Assembly: GCA_017792465.1 (NCBI GenBank)
Contig: CP051234.1
Coordinates: 124,001-188,000, forward strand
Direction: 5' to 3'
From: Filomicrobium sp.
GTDB lineage: Bacteria > Pseudomonadota > Alphaproteobacteria > Rhizobiales > Hyphomicrobiaceae
DNA: 64,000 nucleotides
Below are positions 44,130-54,202 of the stretch, piece after piece (within the stretch, counting starts at the first letter, position 1; the number at the start of each line of letters is the position of its first letter). Below the pieces are notes generated by a model, which was not told where the DNA came from, did not search any database, and saw only the letters and a list, made by a program, of their open reading frames with translations. A program made the translations under genes and the position numbers.

Positions 44130-45746
44130 TTATGCGGCTTCGGCAGCGAGGCTTGCTGCGTCGATCCAGGTTTTGAGTTTTTCGATATCAGGGGGCTCGC
44201 CGCTGCGCAGCATGCGTTGTCCGGATTGTGTGGCAGCGAAGGCGAGGATTGCCGCTGACAATTCTTCCGGTTTGGCTTCGGCGATGTCCTCGGTGTAGCG
44301 ATAGCCAGCGCCGACGAGGAGCTGCGATTGCGTGACGCGCAGGCCGGGGATCGTCAGCATCAGGCGGGCTTCATCCTGCCAGCGCGACACCGTCGGCTCT
44401 GTGATGCGGCTGTCGCCTAGGCCGTTTGCGACCGTTGCCGGATCGGCAGCGAGGAGGTCGGAGACCTTCAAGAGGCCGAGCTTGGCCAGCCGCTCAGCTG
44501 TTTTCGGGCCGATGGACGGAGCGGCTTCAAGGTCGTCGGTGGTTGCCAGATACATGCGCTGGGATGTTGACCTTGGCTGGTAGCTCGCGAGCTGCCGGTC
44601 TGATGTTTTCTTGCTCGCGGTGTCTTGTTGCGGTGTCCCAGTCTTTGCGGTGGCTGGAGCTGCTTCAGTTTGTTTGGGAAGTTCGTTTGCCGGACGTGCA
44701 CTAGTGGGCTCGGGTGAAGCTGTCTGGTTCGTTGCGGCCCGGGCGACGGGCGTGATTTTTTGCAGCGTGCCGCGTTCTGATCTGTCTTTGCCGCTTGCAA
44801 TTCTTTTCGCGCGTTCGGCCGACTGGCGTGCCTGGCGCGGTGCCAGGACTTCCTTGGCGTGTAGATCGCGGATGGCCCGGTCGTCTGCGGGCAGGTTCTT
44901 GTCGACGGTGCCGGTCTCCATCAACTCATCGTAGATTGCCTGGACCTGCTTACGGGTGGCCGAATCTTCGATTTTGTTGAGCACCCAGCGGGCCGGAATC
45001 GTCAATGTCGCGATGATCGATTGGGCGGTCAGATTGGTTTTGGGCGGGGCGACTTCCGCCTCCTTGATGGCGCGGGCCAAAAGGCAAGCAAAGCCCGTGC
45101 GGGCGTAGATCAGCAAGTCACCGATCAGCTGTTGCGCGATTGGGTCGAGGCCCTTTTCAGGCTCTACAACTCCGACGTTGATGTCGTAATGGGCAATCAG
45201 GCGTTCGTATTGCTCGTGGCTGGTTTCGGCTGCCAGGCAGACGTATTCTGGGAGCCAGTTTTCGGCTTTGCCTGCGGCCGGTGCGAAGGGCGCTTTGCGC
45301 TCCTTGGCGTCTTTGACAAGGGCGTCGTAGCTCTTGGAGATCGACCACTCGGTGGCGCGGTGAATGGAGCTTTCGGCTTCGGATTGCGCCGTGTGGAACG
45401 GCATCACCGGGTCGGTGAAGTAGTGCGATAGAATGCCGGCGCACCAGGCCGCTTCGCTCCACTGCTTGTCCTTCAGGGCTGTGACGAGATGAGCGTACCA
45501 GTTGCGGGCTTTTTCAGGCGCGCCGCCCCAGTAATCGTCGCCCGGGTGCAGGACGTGGTTCTTGAAATCCTTGAATTCCTTATCGGGCGCTTTGGAGCCT
45601 TCGAGGTAGAGTTTGGCGTGTGATAAAAACAGGCGCTGCCAATCCTCGGACCCGGGGCCTTGCAGGTCGAGCAAGGCGTCGAGTGCGAGCTTGTGATGCG
45701 TTCCCGAGGCATGGGCTGCGCGCAGAATGTGAAAGGCCAAAGTCAT
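44130..45746 (-). CDS. Zinc-dependent phospholipase C-like domain fused to a DUF4332-like helix-hairpin-helix region
   Basis: 538 residues. N-terminal about 1-240: phospholipase-C/S1-P1-like helical fold with His-rich sites (HHKLALDALL, LSHYFTDPVMPFHT, HEQYERLIAHYD). Middle 290-390: Ala/Pro/Thr/Lys disordered linker. C-terminal about 395-530: DUF4332-like region, with AAPSIGPKTAERLAKLG typical of helix-hairpin-helix repeats. No signal peptide. Located downstream of the MoxR/DUF58 cluster on the same strand, after a gap of about 140 bases. The combination is unusual; the function is unclear. Confidence 0.78.
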   Translation of the reverse strand: MTLAFHILRAAHASGTHHKLALDALLDLQGPGSEDWQRLFLSHAKLYLEGSKAPDKEFKDFKNHVLHPGDDYWGGAPEKARNWYAHLVTALKDKQWSEAAWCAGILSHYFTDPVMPFHTAQSEAESSIHRATEWSISKSYDALVKDAKERKAPFAPAAGKAENWLPEYVCLAAETSHEQYERLIAHYDINVGVVEPEKGLDPIAQQLIGDLLIYARTGFACLLARAIKEAEVAPPKTNLTAQSIIATLTIPARWVLNKIEDSATRKQVQAIYDELMETGTVDKNLPADDRAIRDLHAKEVLAPRQARQSAERAKRIASGKDRSERGTLQKITPVARAATNQTASPEPTSARPANELPKQTEAAPATAKTGTPQQDTASKKTSDRQLASYQPRSTSQRMYLATTDDLEAAPSIGPKTAERLAKLGLLKVSDLLAADPATVANGLGDSRITEPTVSRWQDEARLMLTIPGLRVTQSQLLVGAGYRYTEDIAEAKPEELSAAILAFAATQSGQRMLRSGEPPDIEKLKTWIDAASLAAEAA

Positions 45747-45888
45747 GCGTCATGTTTCCGCTGCAAGGATTGGTTGCAGGGAAGGTAAGCCGAGTCGGGC
45801 GATTCGTGGAATTCGCGCGGCGGCGTAAGCTGTGGTTCAAGAACTGCTAGGCTGTGGTGGCGCCGGTGCTGGCCAGTTTAGCCGCTGC

Positions 45889-48027
45889 TTAGCGGCCTTC
45901 GCGCCACCATGCCAATGACAGCAACGCGAGCAATGCCGCGAGGGCTGCAAAGCCGTTGAACATTGGGGTCAGCTTGACGCCGCGGGTCGTATAAGCCTCG
46001 CGGTCCTTCAGTGCGATCCAGCCAGAGCCGGCCAGGATGCGCGCGCCTTTCAGCATTGAAATACGCGGCATGGAGATCGACTTGGGATCCGAGCTTGAGA
46101 GTAGGCCGCCTGTCTTGGTCCAGACAGCGCCGCCGCCGGTTGCGGAGATGATCGGGTCGAGCTTTTTGTCCGTTGCTGTGACTTCGCTCATCTCGACGGT
46201 GTCTTCAGTGCCGGCGTAGGCGACGGCGGACAGCTTCTGCACTGGAACGGCTGTTTCGGTTTCGACCTTATAGAGGCCCGGCAGATCGACTTTGACGGTG
46301 CCGCGCCAGATGCCGGGTTCGGAGACTTGCAGTTCGACGGGGAATTCCTTGCCGCCTGGCGTGAGGACGCGGACCGGGTCCACCTTGTCGGCCATCGAAT
46401 GGCGTTCGATCGACAGGTTGAGCCCTTTGGCGTCGGCGAGCAGGCGCTCTTCTTCGAGGTCGGGTTCTTTCATGAGCCAGTGCGAGAGGCGGCGCAGCAG
46501 ATCGGAGTGCGGACCGCCGCCTTCGAAGCCGCGTGCCCAAAGCCAGGCGTGATCGGAGGTCAGCAAGGCGATGCGGCCCTTGCCGCGGCGATTGAGAACG
46601 AGTAGCGGCTTGTTATCGGCGCCGTTCATCAGGATTTCGCCGGCGTTCGGATTGACGTTGACGTCAACCTGGCGGAACCAGTGGCCCCAGGACGGATCGC
46701 CGTCGACTTCTTTATTTGCGCCGGGCAGGCTGCGGGTCACGGGATGGCGTTCACCGTCGTCGGACAGCTTGGGCTTGAACGGCTCGGTGATGATGCGTCC
46801 GGTTGGCGTTCCGGGGATGACCGGCGACAGCGGCGTGCGAAACAGGCTGAAGCGGCCCGCGAAGTCTTCACCGGCTGCGATCAGAACCGCGCCGCCGTGC
46901 TCATTCACGTAGCGTGCGATATTGTCGTAATAGCCAAGCCGCAGGATGCCGCGGTGCTTGTAGCGGTCGAAGATGATGAGATCGAAGTCGTTGATCTTGT
47001 CGGAGAACAATTCGCGCGTCGGGAAGGCGATCAGTGACAACTGGTTGATCGGGGTACCGTCCTGCTTTTCGGGTGGGCGCAAAATCGTGAAGTGAACGAG
47101 ATCGACGGAGGCATCCGATTTCAAGAGGTTGCGCCAGGTGCGTTCGCCGGCATGCGGTTCGCCGGAGACGAGGAGGACGCGGAGGTTCTCGCGTACGCCT
47201 TGCGCGGCGACGACAATGCGGTTGTTGGCGGGTGTCAATTCACCGGCGGCTGTTTCGAGTTCGACTTCGAGAATGTTGGTGCCGGCGTGCGGGAACGGCA
47301 GCTTGATTGTTTCCTTGCGGCCGATGGTCGTGACGCGCGTTTCATCGGGCTGACCTTCGCGGCGGATCTTAAGCCGGACGTTGGGCGATGCGCTGCCGGT
47401 CTTGCCGGTTTCAACGACGCGTAGTTCGATGTCGCGCGACTGTCCGACGATGCCGTAACGCGGTGCTGTGATGAGTTCGATGCGGCGGTCGAATTCGTCG
47501 GGGTGGCCTGACAGCAATGCGTGGACGGGTGCATTGAAGCCAAGCGCGTCGACCTTCTCAGGCACGTCATGGACCTGGCCGTCTGTGATCAGGATCGCGC
47601 CGGCGATACGGTCGGGCGGGGTGTTGGCCAGGGCCTTGTCGAGCGCCTTGAAGAGTTGCGTGCCGGTGGCGTGGCCGTCCGTTCCAGACGTTGCCGTGAC
47701 CCACTTTACCTCGAGGTTTTTGATGTTGCCGAGGCGGGTCTCAAGCTGGGTGCGGATGGCTTTGGTCTGATCGGGTCGTCCGGCCAGTGCCTGGCTTGTC
47801 GATTCATCGACGACGACGATGGCGATGTTGGAAAGATAATCGCGTTCTTCTTCGCGCAGGGTCGGGTTGGCGAGCGCGAGGAACATGGCGGCGACGGCGA
47901 GCATGCGCAGCGGCGCGCCGCGCGTCCGGCGCAGGAACATCAAGGCGATGAGCAGCCCAGCGACAACCGCGGCCGCCCAAAAGAGCGGTTCGGGGATCAG
48001 CGGGGCAAAGTCTATCGACCAGTTCAT
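45889..48027 (-). CDS. Membrane protein with von Willebrand A-like and GATase1-like domains
   Basis: 712 residues. Two N-terminal helices (about 12-32, 40-55), a VWA-like domain about 65-185 whose metal site DESTS fits DxSxS and which has LITDGQ, Ig-like regions 190-280, a class-I-amidotransferase-like domain about 285-520 (AVLIAAGEDFAGR), and a final helix near the C-terminus. Such proteins sit in MoxR/Bat clusters and are thought to form an envelope complex. The start is 40 bases after the upstream DUF4159 gene, so it is in the same operon. Confidence 0.82.
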   Translation of the reverse strand: MNWSIDFAPLIPEPLFWAAAVVAGLLIALMFLRRTRGAPLRMLAVAAMFLALANPTLREEERDYLSNIAIVVVDESTSQALAGRPDQTKAIRTQLETRLGNIKNLEVKWVTATSGTDGHATGTQLFKALDKALANTPPDRIAGAILITDGQVHDVPEKVDALGFNAPVHALLSGHPDEFDRRIELITAPRYGIVGQSRDIELRVVETGKTGSASPNVRLKIRREGQPDETRVTTIGRKETIKLPFPHAGTNILEVELETAAGELTPANNRIVVAAQGVRENLRVLLVSGEPHAGERTWRNLLKSDASVDLVHFTILRPPEKQDGTPINQLSLIAFPTRELFSDKINDFDLIIFDRYKHRGILRLGYYDNIARYVNEHGGAVLIAAGEDFAGRFSLFRTPLSPVIPGTPTGRIITEPFKPKLSDDGERHPVTRSLPGANKEVDGDPSWGHWFRQVDVNVNPNAGEILMNGADNKPLLVLNRRGKGRIALLTSDHAWLWARGFEGGGPHSDLLRRLSHWLMKEPDLEEERLLADAKGLNLSIERHSMADKVDPVRVLTPGGKEFPVELQVSEPGIWRGTVKVDLPGLYKVETETAVPVQKLSAVAYAGTEDTVEMSEVTATDKKLDPIISATGGGAVWTKTGGLLSSSDPKSISMPRISMLKGARILAGSGWIALKDREAYTTRGVKLTPMFNGFAALAALLALLSLAWWREGR

Positions 48028-48067
48028 GCGTGTTTGATCTCTTTAATCGTTTGAATTTTTCTGATCG

Positions 48068-50959
48068 CTATTGGCCCAGGCGTTCCAACAATGCGGGAAC
48101 GTGAACCTGGTCGGCTTTGTAGTTGCCGGTCAGCGCGTGCATGACGATGTTGATCCCGGTGCGGAAAGCCATTTCTCGCTGGATCTCGCCGCCGGGGACT
48201 GTCGGGTAGAGCGGACGGCCGCGGGGATCGAGCGCCCAGGCGGATGCGAAGTCGTTCGAGGTGATAAGGATCGAGGTGACGCCGTCGGCGCGGCGTGCTT
48301 CGCGCGGTGCGGTGGCATCGGGCACGCCGCCGGCTTCGACCCACAGTTCGCCACCGTCCCAGCGGCCGGGGAACTGGTGGAGGATATAGAACGACTTGGT
48401 GAGCACGTGGCCCTCAGGCACAGGTTCGAGCCGCGGGATGTCGAGTTTGCCCAAGATGCTTTGCAGCGGCGTTTCGTTCTTGCCGGATGTCGGCAACCCG
48501 GAGGGCATACCAGTGCCTTGATCGCGGGTGTCGAAAATGATCATCCCGCCCTGTTTCATGTAGGCGTCGATTTTGGCGAGCGTCTTTTCCGGCAACGATT
48601 TGGAGTCCGGTTCGATCGGCCAATAAAGCACGGGGAAGAACGAGATTTCATCAGCGACGATGTCGACCGGCATGGGGTCACCGGGGATGACGGCGGTGCG
48701 CAGTTTCAAAACGCGCGACAGGCCGGCAAGACCGATGCGACTCGTTTCGTCGATTTGGGAATTGCCGGTCGTCACGTAGCCGAAGGTGACATCGCCGGTC
48801 GCCTTCATGGCTCGCGCGGAGAGGTTGCTTGGAGCCTGTGCGAATACGGGTGACGGGCTGAGCACCACAGTTGTCGTCAGCGCGATCAATAGGCCAAGGA
48901 ATGCGATTGATGCCGTCGTCGATTTGGCGCTGCGCGATCTGCTGCCAGGGAAGAGCCGCGCGCCACCTTGCATCAAGAGTACGGCGAGAATGTCGGTCAG
49001 GATGAGGGCGACGGCGATCGCCAGTAGCGTCGGCTTCAACGGTTTGGCTTCTTCGCTGGCGTAAGCCATCAGCGACGCGTTGGATGGAAGGGCAGACAGC
49101 GGCTTCAATGTGCTTTCCGGCGTCAAGACGTTGAGCGCGCGGGGATTGCCGGGTGAACCGTAATAGCCTGGCGGAGTCGTTGCGGCAGCGGTGACATTAT
49201 CGAATTCGGCAACCGGTACGGCGCGTGCGGTTGGCGGCGGAGGGCCTAGGCGGCCGAAGCCGTCGAGGTTTTCAAACGGGCTGAGTGTCCCGGCCGTCGA
49301 AGTGGATTCGGTGGCGGACGATCCAGCGCCAGAGGTGATCTTTTTGGTTGGCGTGCCACCCAGGCGGCCGAGGCTGACGATACGGTTCAGCATATCGACG
49401 AACAAGCCTGAGATCGGAACGTTGGACCAATCGGTATTGGCGGTGATGTGGAACAGAACGACGAGACCGTCGCCGCGCTTTGCCGAAGTGACGAGCGGCG
49501 TGCCATCGGCCAAGCGCGCCCAGACGTGGACGGTGTTGTCGATCCGCGCCGGATCGGCGAGGACCTGGCGGTTGACGGTGACTTCGTCGGGAATCTGCAG
49601 TCCGGCGAACAAGCTGTCATCGGCAAACGGGCTCAACTTCTGCGGGGTCGACCAGGAGAGCGCGCCGCCGAGCGTGCGGCCGCCAATGCGTAATGGGACA
49701 GGCAGAAGATCGTCGCCGCCTTTCTCGAGGCGTGGGCCTGCGAAGCGGACGAGGAGCCCGCCATTTTCGATCCAGTTGCTGACGTCTTCACGCGACTGGT
49801 CGTTCAAGGTGCCGATGTCGGCGAGGACGAGAATGCTGACGTTCTGATCGAGCGCTGTGCTGATGGCCGCGGTGAGGTTTTTGTCCTTTGGCTTGACGAC
49901 CTCGGCGGTGGGGCCGAGCGCTTTCTCGATATAGTAGAAGGGGGCGAGCAGCGGTTGGGCTTGCTCGCGCGATTCGCCTGAGATCAGCCCGACGCGCTGG
50001 CGGCGGGCGCGGGCATCGAGCAGGCTGACGGCACCGGCCGATTGCTGCCCGGCAATTGAGATGCGGGTGACCTGGTTACGCAGCTCTAATGGCAAGTCGA
50101 ACTTTGCGGTCACTTCGGTCTGGTCGGGGCTGAGCGCGAAGTCGGACACGCCGAGTAATTCGCTGCGCGCCGAGTAGGCGTTGAGGCGGCCGGCATAGGC
50201 TGCACCGGAGGCGCGAATGACGCGAGCTTCCAATCCGCCATCTGCGGCGACCTTCGCGTCGAGGCCGAGCGGTTCGGTGCCGGTGGTATTGCGGACGATG
50301 GCGAACGTGCCCGACTCGGAGCGTTTGGAGAGCACATCGGCGAAGTCGTTGGCGCCGTTGTCGTGATCGATGCCGTCGGTGAGCCAAACGGTGCTGACGC
50401 CGCCGTTGCTGTCGTTCTCGTTCAGAACTTTTTCAAGCGTTGTCGCAGCTTCGGCGCGGTTGGGCGGATAGGGTTGAGGCTCAAGAGCGCGTGCCGTCGT
50501 GCGCGCGGCGTTCGGGGCTTCGATCTTCGGCGGTGTCTGGTCGAGGCCCGCGGTCGGCAGTAGCAGCACCGGGCGCGATTGGATTTCCGCGGTCGTGATC
50601 AAGCGCTCGATCATCGCTTTGCGCTCGGGCCAGTTGGACGCCGCCGACCAGCCGTTGTCGACAGCGATGACGAGCGGGCCGTTGCCAGCCAATGTCGTTT
50701 GCTTATCCGGGTTCAGAATCGGATCGGCGAGCGCCAGGATAACGAGGGCGGCAGCGGCTAGGCGGATCAGCAGCAGCCACCAGGGCGTTTTCGATGGCGT
50801 CTTCTCGCGGTTTTCGATTTCGGCGAGGATGCGCGTGGCCGGGAAGGTCTGCTGCCTGGGCCGTGGCGGCGTCGTGCGCAGCAGCCAGTAGATCAGCGGA
50901 AGCGTGGCGAGGCCGGCGAGCAGCCACGGGCTCATGAATGCGAGGGCGCCGAATGTCAT
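48068..50959 (-). CDS. BatA-like / DUF4159 membrane protein
   Basis: 963 residues. N-terminal BatA-type segment with two helices (about 7-27, 62-82), a VWA-like domain about 95-200 with a degenerate metal site (VDNGWSAAS) but an intact TDG loop, a helix near 650, then another near 690 and a C-terminal DUF4159 domain about 725-960 (FGYVTTGNSQIDE, GGMIIFDTRDQG, WALDPRGRPLYPTVPGG). ATG 50959 overlaps the DUF58 stop (ATGA), showing translational coupling; the longer frame to 51610 is a shadow of the DUF58 gene. Confidence 0.88.
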   Translation of the reverse strand: MTFGALAFMSPWLLAGLATLPLIYWLLRTTPPRPRQQTFPATRILAEIENREKTPSKTPWWLLLIRLAAAALVILALADPILNPDKQTTLAGNGPLVIAVDNGWSAASNWPERKAMIERLITTAEIQSRPVLLLPTAGLDQTPPKIEAPNAARTTARALEPQPYPPNRAEAATTLEKVLNENDSNGGVSTVWLTDGIDHDNGANDFADVLSKRSESGTFAIVRNTTGTEPLGLDAKVAADGGLEARVIRASGAAYAGRLNAYSARSELLGVSDFALSPDQTEVTAKFDLPLELRNQVTRISIAGQQSAGAVSLLDARARRQRVGLISGESREQAQPLLAPFYYIEKALGPTAEVVKPKDKNLTAAISTALDQNVSILVLADIGTLNDQSREDVSNWIENGGLLVRFAGPRLEKGGDDLLPVPLRIGGRTLGGALSWSTPQKLSPFADDSLFAGLQIPDEVTVNRQVLADPARIDNTVHVWARLADGTPLVTSAKRGDGLVVLFHITANTDWSNVPISGLFVDMLNRIVSLGRLGGTPTKKITSGAGSSATESTSTAGTLSPFENLDGFGRLGPPPPTARAVPVAEFDNVTAAATTPPGYYGSPGNPRALNVLTPESTLKPLSALPSNASLMAYASEEAKPLKPTLLAIAVALILTDILAVLLMQGGARLFPGSRSRSAKSTTASIAFLGLLIALTTTVVLSPSPVFAQAPSNLSARAMKATGDVTFGYVTTGNSQIDETSRIGLAGLSRVLKLRTAVIPGDPMPVDIVADEISFFPVLYWPIEPDSKSLPEKTLAKIDAYMKQGGMIIFDTRDQGTGMPSGLPTSGKNETPLQSILGKLDIPRLEPVPEGHVLTKSFYILHQFPGRWDGGELWVEAGGVPDATAPREARRADGVTSILITSNDFASAWALDPRGRPLYPTVPGGEIQREMAFRTGINIVMHALTGNYKADQVHVPALLERLGQ

Positions 50960-51885
50960 GCCGGGCGCCTCCCGTTGCTCTCCTGCATGCGGGCGATCAG
51001 GCTCAGCATCGGTTCGGTCGCCGGCCGGTCGGTGTGGTGGACCATGAAAGACCAGCCGATACGATTGGCGATTTCGCGCAGGCCGCGGCGATGCGCTTCG
51101 AGCTTTTCGCGATAGGCTTCGCGCAGGTTTTCGACCCGGTCGCCGATCCAGCGTTCGCCGTGCTCGGGTTCGATGAATTCCATGCGGCCCTCGAAGGACA
51201 GCGATTCTTCGATCGGGTCGAGGACCTGAACGAGATGGCCGGAAATCTGATCGCCGGCGAGGCGCTTGATGGCTTCGCCGATCTTGTCGAGCGGATCGAG
51301 AAAGTCGCTGATGAGGACGGTGCCGGAAAAGCGCGAGATGCGTGCCTGAGGCGGCAGACCGGTTGTGAGGACTTCTGAATCCTCGTGCGCTATCAGCGTT
51401 TCGGCAAGGCGGGCCGTGGCGCGGCGACTGGCGGTCGGGTTGGTGAGACCCAGAAGGCCGACGCGTTCGCCGCCGCGGACAAGCAATTCCGATAGAGCCA
51501 GCATCAAGACGAGCGCGCGATCCCGCTTTGATGTCGGCGAGAGTGTGCTCTGGAAATCCATCGACGGCGACAAGTCGGGCCACAGCCAGACGGTGTGGGC
51601 GGCTTCCCATTCGCGCTCGCGGACATAGACATGATGGGCCGATGCCGTCCGGCGCCAGTCGATCAGCGTGGCGGAGTCGTTTTGTTCGTACTGGCGGAAT
51701 TGCCAGAAGGTCTCGCCGGGGCCGGCGCGGCGGCGGCCATGCACGCCGTGCGTCACGGTGTGGGAGATGCGGGCCGCTTCCAGCATCAGTTCAGGCATGC
51801 GTTCGGCAAGCCCATGGGCTGCCTGCTCAATCCTGGCGACTTGCCTGACTTTGCTTTGGGACGTGTTCGCGCTGTTAGCGACCAT
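50956..51885 (-). CDS. DUF58 domain protein
   Basis: 309 residues. VWA-like DUF58 fold with LWPDLSPSMDF (metal-site DxSxS) near 104-114 and LIDWRRTASAHHVYVRERE just before, the family hallmark. No membrane segment. Lies 7 bases after the MoxR ATPase gene and overlaps the next gene by 4 bases, so it is part of a coupled operon. MoxR with DUF58 is thought to act as a chaperone pair for maturation of envelope or metal proteins. Confidence 0.92.
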   Translation of the reverse strand: MVANSANTSQSKVRQVARIEQAAHGLAERMPELMLEAARISHTVTHGVHGRRRAGPGETFWQFRQYEQNDSATLIDWRRTASAHHVYVREREWEAAHTVWLWPDLSPSMDFQSTLSPTSKRDRALVLMLALSELLVRGGERVGLLGLTNPTASRRATARLAETLIAHEDSEVLTTGLPPQARISRFSGTVLISDFLDPLDKIGEAIKRLAGDQISGHLVQVLDPIEESLSFEGRMEFIEPEHGERWIGDRVENLREAYREKLEAHRRGLREIANRIGWSFMVHHTDRPATEPMLSLIARMQESNGRRPA

Positions 51886-51892
51886 TCGCGGG

Positions 51893-52891
51893 TTACCCTA
51901 CAGACTCTGCGAGCCGGCCGATGATTTCGGTGAGGTCCTGGCCCTCGGCACGCGCCGTGAAGTTCAGCGCCATGCGGTGTTTCAGGACCGGGCCAGCAAG
52001 AGCGACGACATCGTCGACCGAAGGGGCGAGCCGACCATCAAGGAGAGCCTTGGCGCGGACGGCCATCATCAGCGCCTGGCTGGCACGTGGGCCGGGCCCC
52101 CAGGCGACAAAGCGGTCGGTTTGATCGTTGGCGGCCTGTCCGGGACGGGCTGAGCGCACGAGTTGTAGGATGGCGTCGACGATGCGGTCGGGGACCGGCA
52201 TTTGGCGGACGAGTTGCTGGATGCTCATCAGTTCCTGGGCCGAAAGAACGCTCGACAGCTTGGTTTCTTCCGTACCGGTCGTTGCCTGCAGCATGCGGCG
52301 TTCGGCGGCGAGATCGGGGTAGCTGACATCGATCTGCAAAAGGAAACGGTCAAGCTGCGCTTCCGGCAGTGGATAGGTGCCTTCTTGTTCCAGCGGGTTC
52401 TGCGTTGCCAGAACGTGAAAGGGTTCGGGGATGTCATGGCGGACGCCCGCCACCGACACATGATGTTCCTGCATGGCCTGCAGGAGCGCCGACTGGGTTT
52501 TGGGAGACGCGCGGTTGATTTCGTCAGCCATCAAAAGCTGGGTGAAGACCGGGCCTTTGATGAAGCGGAACGAGCGCTGCTGTCCTGGGACTTCGTCGAG
52601 GACTTCGGAACCGATGATGTCGGAGGGCATTAGGTCCGGTGTGAACTGAACGCGTTTGGCATCGAGTCCTAAGACCGTGCCGAGTGTTTCGACGAGCAGC
52701 GTCTTGGCAAGGCCGGGAACACCTATCAACAATGCGTGACCGCCAGACAGGATGGTGATCAGTGCGCGTTCAATTACTTCGTCTTGGCCGAAAATCACTG
52801 TTGCAGCACTTTTGTGGGCTGCTCTGACGCGTTCGGATGCGGCCTCAAGGCGCGGGACTATGGTTTCGTCGGTTTCCATGATCATGCTCAT
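51893..52891 (-). CDS. MoxR-type AAA+ ATPase
   Basis: 332 residues from ATG 52891. Walker A GVPGLAKT near 57-64, Walker B LLMADEINRA, sensor ATQNPLEQEGTYPLPEAQLDRF, and a C-terminal lid. It forms a hexamer and is predicted to remodel client proteins with the DUF58 partner. In-frame TTG 52903 and ATG 52885/52879 are alternatives. First gene of the MoxR/DUF58/BatA-DUF4159/VWA operon. Divergent from DUF1285. Confidence 0.93.
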   Translation of the reverse strand: MSMIMETDETIVPRLEAASERVRAAHKSAATVIFGQDEVIERALITILSGGHALLIGVPGLAKTLLVETLGTVLGLDAKRVQFTPDLMPSDIIGSEVLDEVPGQQRSFRFIKGPVFTQLLMADEINRASPKTQSALLQAMQEHHVSVAGVRHDIPEPFHVLATQNPLEQEGTYPLPEAQLDRFLLQIDVSYPDLAAERRMLQATTGTEETKLSSVLSAQELMSIQQLVRQMPVPDRIVDAILQLVRSARPGQAANDQTDRFVAWGPGPRASQALMMAVRAKALLDGRLAPSVDDVVALAGPVLKHRMALNFTARAEGQDLTEIIGRLAESVG

Positions 52892-53044
52892 GCGCTGGGC
52901 CAATTCCTCATGTGATAGGTAAAGCGGCAGTTCTTTTGCCGATTATTCGAAGAAATCGGGCGTACGATCAAATGCCGGCAAGCCGGGGTCAAGTGAATGT
53001 TCGTTAAGGGCCGGTGACAAAGGCCCCGCGGGAAAGTAGTTGCG

Positions 53045-53617
53045 ATGGTGATGCAAGACAAGAACGCTGTAGGAACGGGGCGGCTCGAAGGGCTCGAAGC
53101 CTTGCTCAAATCCTGTGAGGAACGCGGTGAGGCGCCTATCGAAAAATGGTCGCCTCCTTACTGCGGCGATATCGGTCTTTCTATCTCTGCCGACGGGCAA
53201 TGGCATTATCGAGGCAGCCCGATTGGCCGCAAGCGCCTTGTGAAGCTTTTTTCGCGGGTCTTATGGCGGGAACCGGACGGCAAACATTACCTCGTGACGC
53301 CTGCTGAGAAAGTCGACATCGCTGTTGCCGACGCGCCGTTTCTTGCCGTCGAGATGGACGTTCAAGGGGAGGGGCAAGAGCGGGCCATTATCTTCCGAAC
53401 CAACGTCGACGATGCGGTTGCCGTGGGCCCTGAGCATCCCATGCGATTTGCGACCGAGCCGGAAAGCGGCGGGGTGAAGCCTTATGTTCTCGTCCGCGGT
53501 CGGCTTGAGGCGCTCGTCGTCAGGTCGTTGACGTATGATCTCCTGGAGCTTGTCGAGCAGGACAACGAAGGCCGGACAGGGCTTTATGCAGGTGGGGTGT
53601 TTTTCCCGATCGACTGA
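53045..53617 (+). CDS. DUF1285 family protein
   Basis: 190 residues. The DUF1285 fold comprises most of the protein: PPYCGDIGLSISADGQWHYRGSPIGRKRLVKLFSRVLWRE near 37-75 (cited in part) and YDLLELV at the end. Cytoplasmic and acidic. Typically adjacent to the MoxR cluster in alphaproteobacteria, here divergent. Function unknown. Confidence 0.87.
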   Translation: MVMQDKNAVGTGRLEGLEALLKSCEERGEAPIEKWSPPYCGDIGLSISADGQWHYRGSPIGRKRLVKLFSRVLWREPDGKHYLVTPAEKVDIAVADAPFLAVEMDVQGEGQERAIIFRTNVDDAVAVGPEHPMRFATEPESGGVKPYVLVRGRLEALVVRSLTYDLLELVEQDNEGRTGLYAGGVFFPID

Positions 53618-53749
53618 TCTGCCATCGACCGGTTCAGGCGGCGCGAACGAGGGTGTGCACCGGATCAATTCCGTAGGCGGTCGCCGACAGTCCCGCGCGC
53701 CGCGGCGGCAATCGTTCGCGTTATTCGGCAGAAAACCTAATCGATGTAA

Positions 53750-54019
53750 TCAGTTGATATGGTACTGGCCGTCGAGCATCCGGACTTCGGCAGGCGAAAC
53801 GAGCTGCTGATGATTGACGGTGACCTTGTACAAAGGGCCGTCGAGGTTGGCTTCCCAGAAATCCAGGAAACTGCGCAATTTAGGGAAACGGGGATGGATA
53901 TCGAAATCCTGCCAAACAAAGGTTTGGAGCAGCGACTGGTGGTCGGGCATACGGTAGAGGATTTCAGCGGTGGTGAGAGAATAGCCTTGCAGGGTCTTGG
54001 CGAAGTCTGATTCTACCAT
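53750..54019 (-). CDS. usg: Usg-like protein
   Basis: 89 residues of the Usg family of alphaproteobacteria, named for its position in some tryptophan operons. LTTAEILYRMPDHQ and FVWQDFDIHPRFPKL are family-like. ATG 54019 has a perfect AAGGAG; the longer frame to 54115 is rejected. No trp gene is adjacent. Function unknown. Confidence 0.88.
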   Translation of the reverse strand: MVESDFAKTLQGYSLTTAEILYRMPDHQSLLQTFVWQDFDIHPRFPKLRSFLDFWEANLDGPLYKVTVNHQQLVSPAEVRMLDGQYHIN

Positions 54020-54202
54020 TGAGGACTCCTTTGTCGTTGGCACGTATTGCTCGTGATCAGGTCCTATCTTTTGTCGTGGTTGCGACTCGTTCGCCGCGGC
54101 TTTCATTTTAGGCACGGAAAAGTTTCTGCGTCACAGGAAAATTGTTTATAAACAATGCTTTGGCAGCTCTATTGGGCGAGTGCTAACAAGAAGATCGGGT
54201 GA

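Noticed and set aside
50960-51610. N-terminal extension of the BatA-DUF4159 frame
   Set aside because: It overlaps the well-supported DUF58 gene in another frame; ATG 50959 with the ATGA overlap is the natural start.
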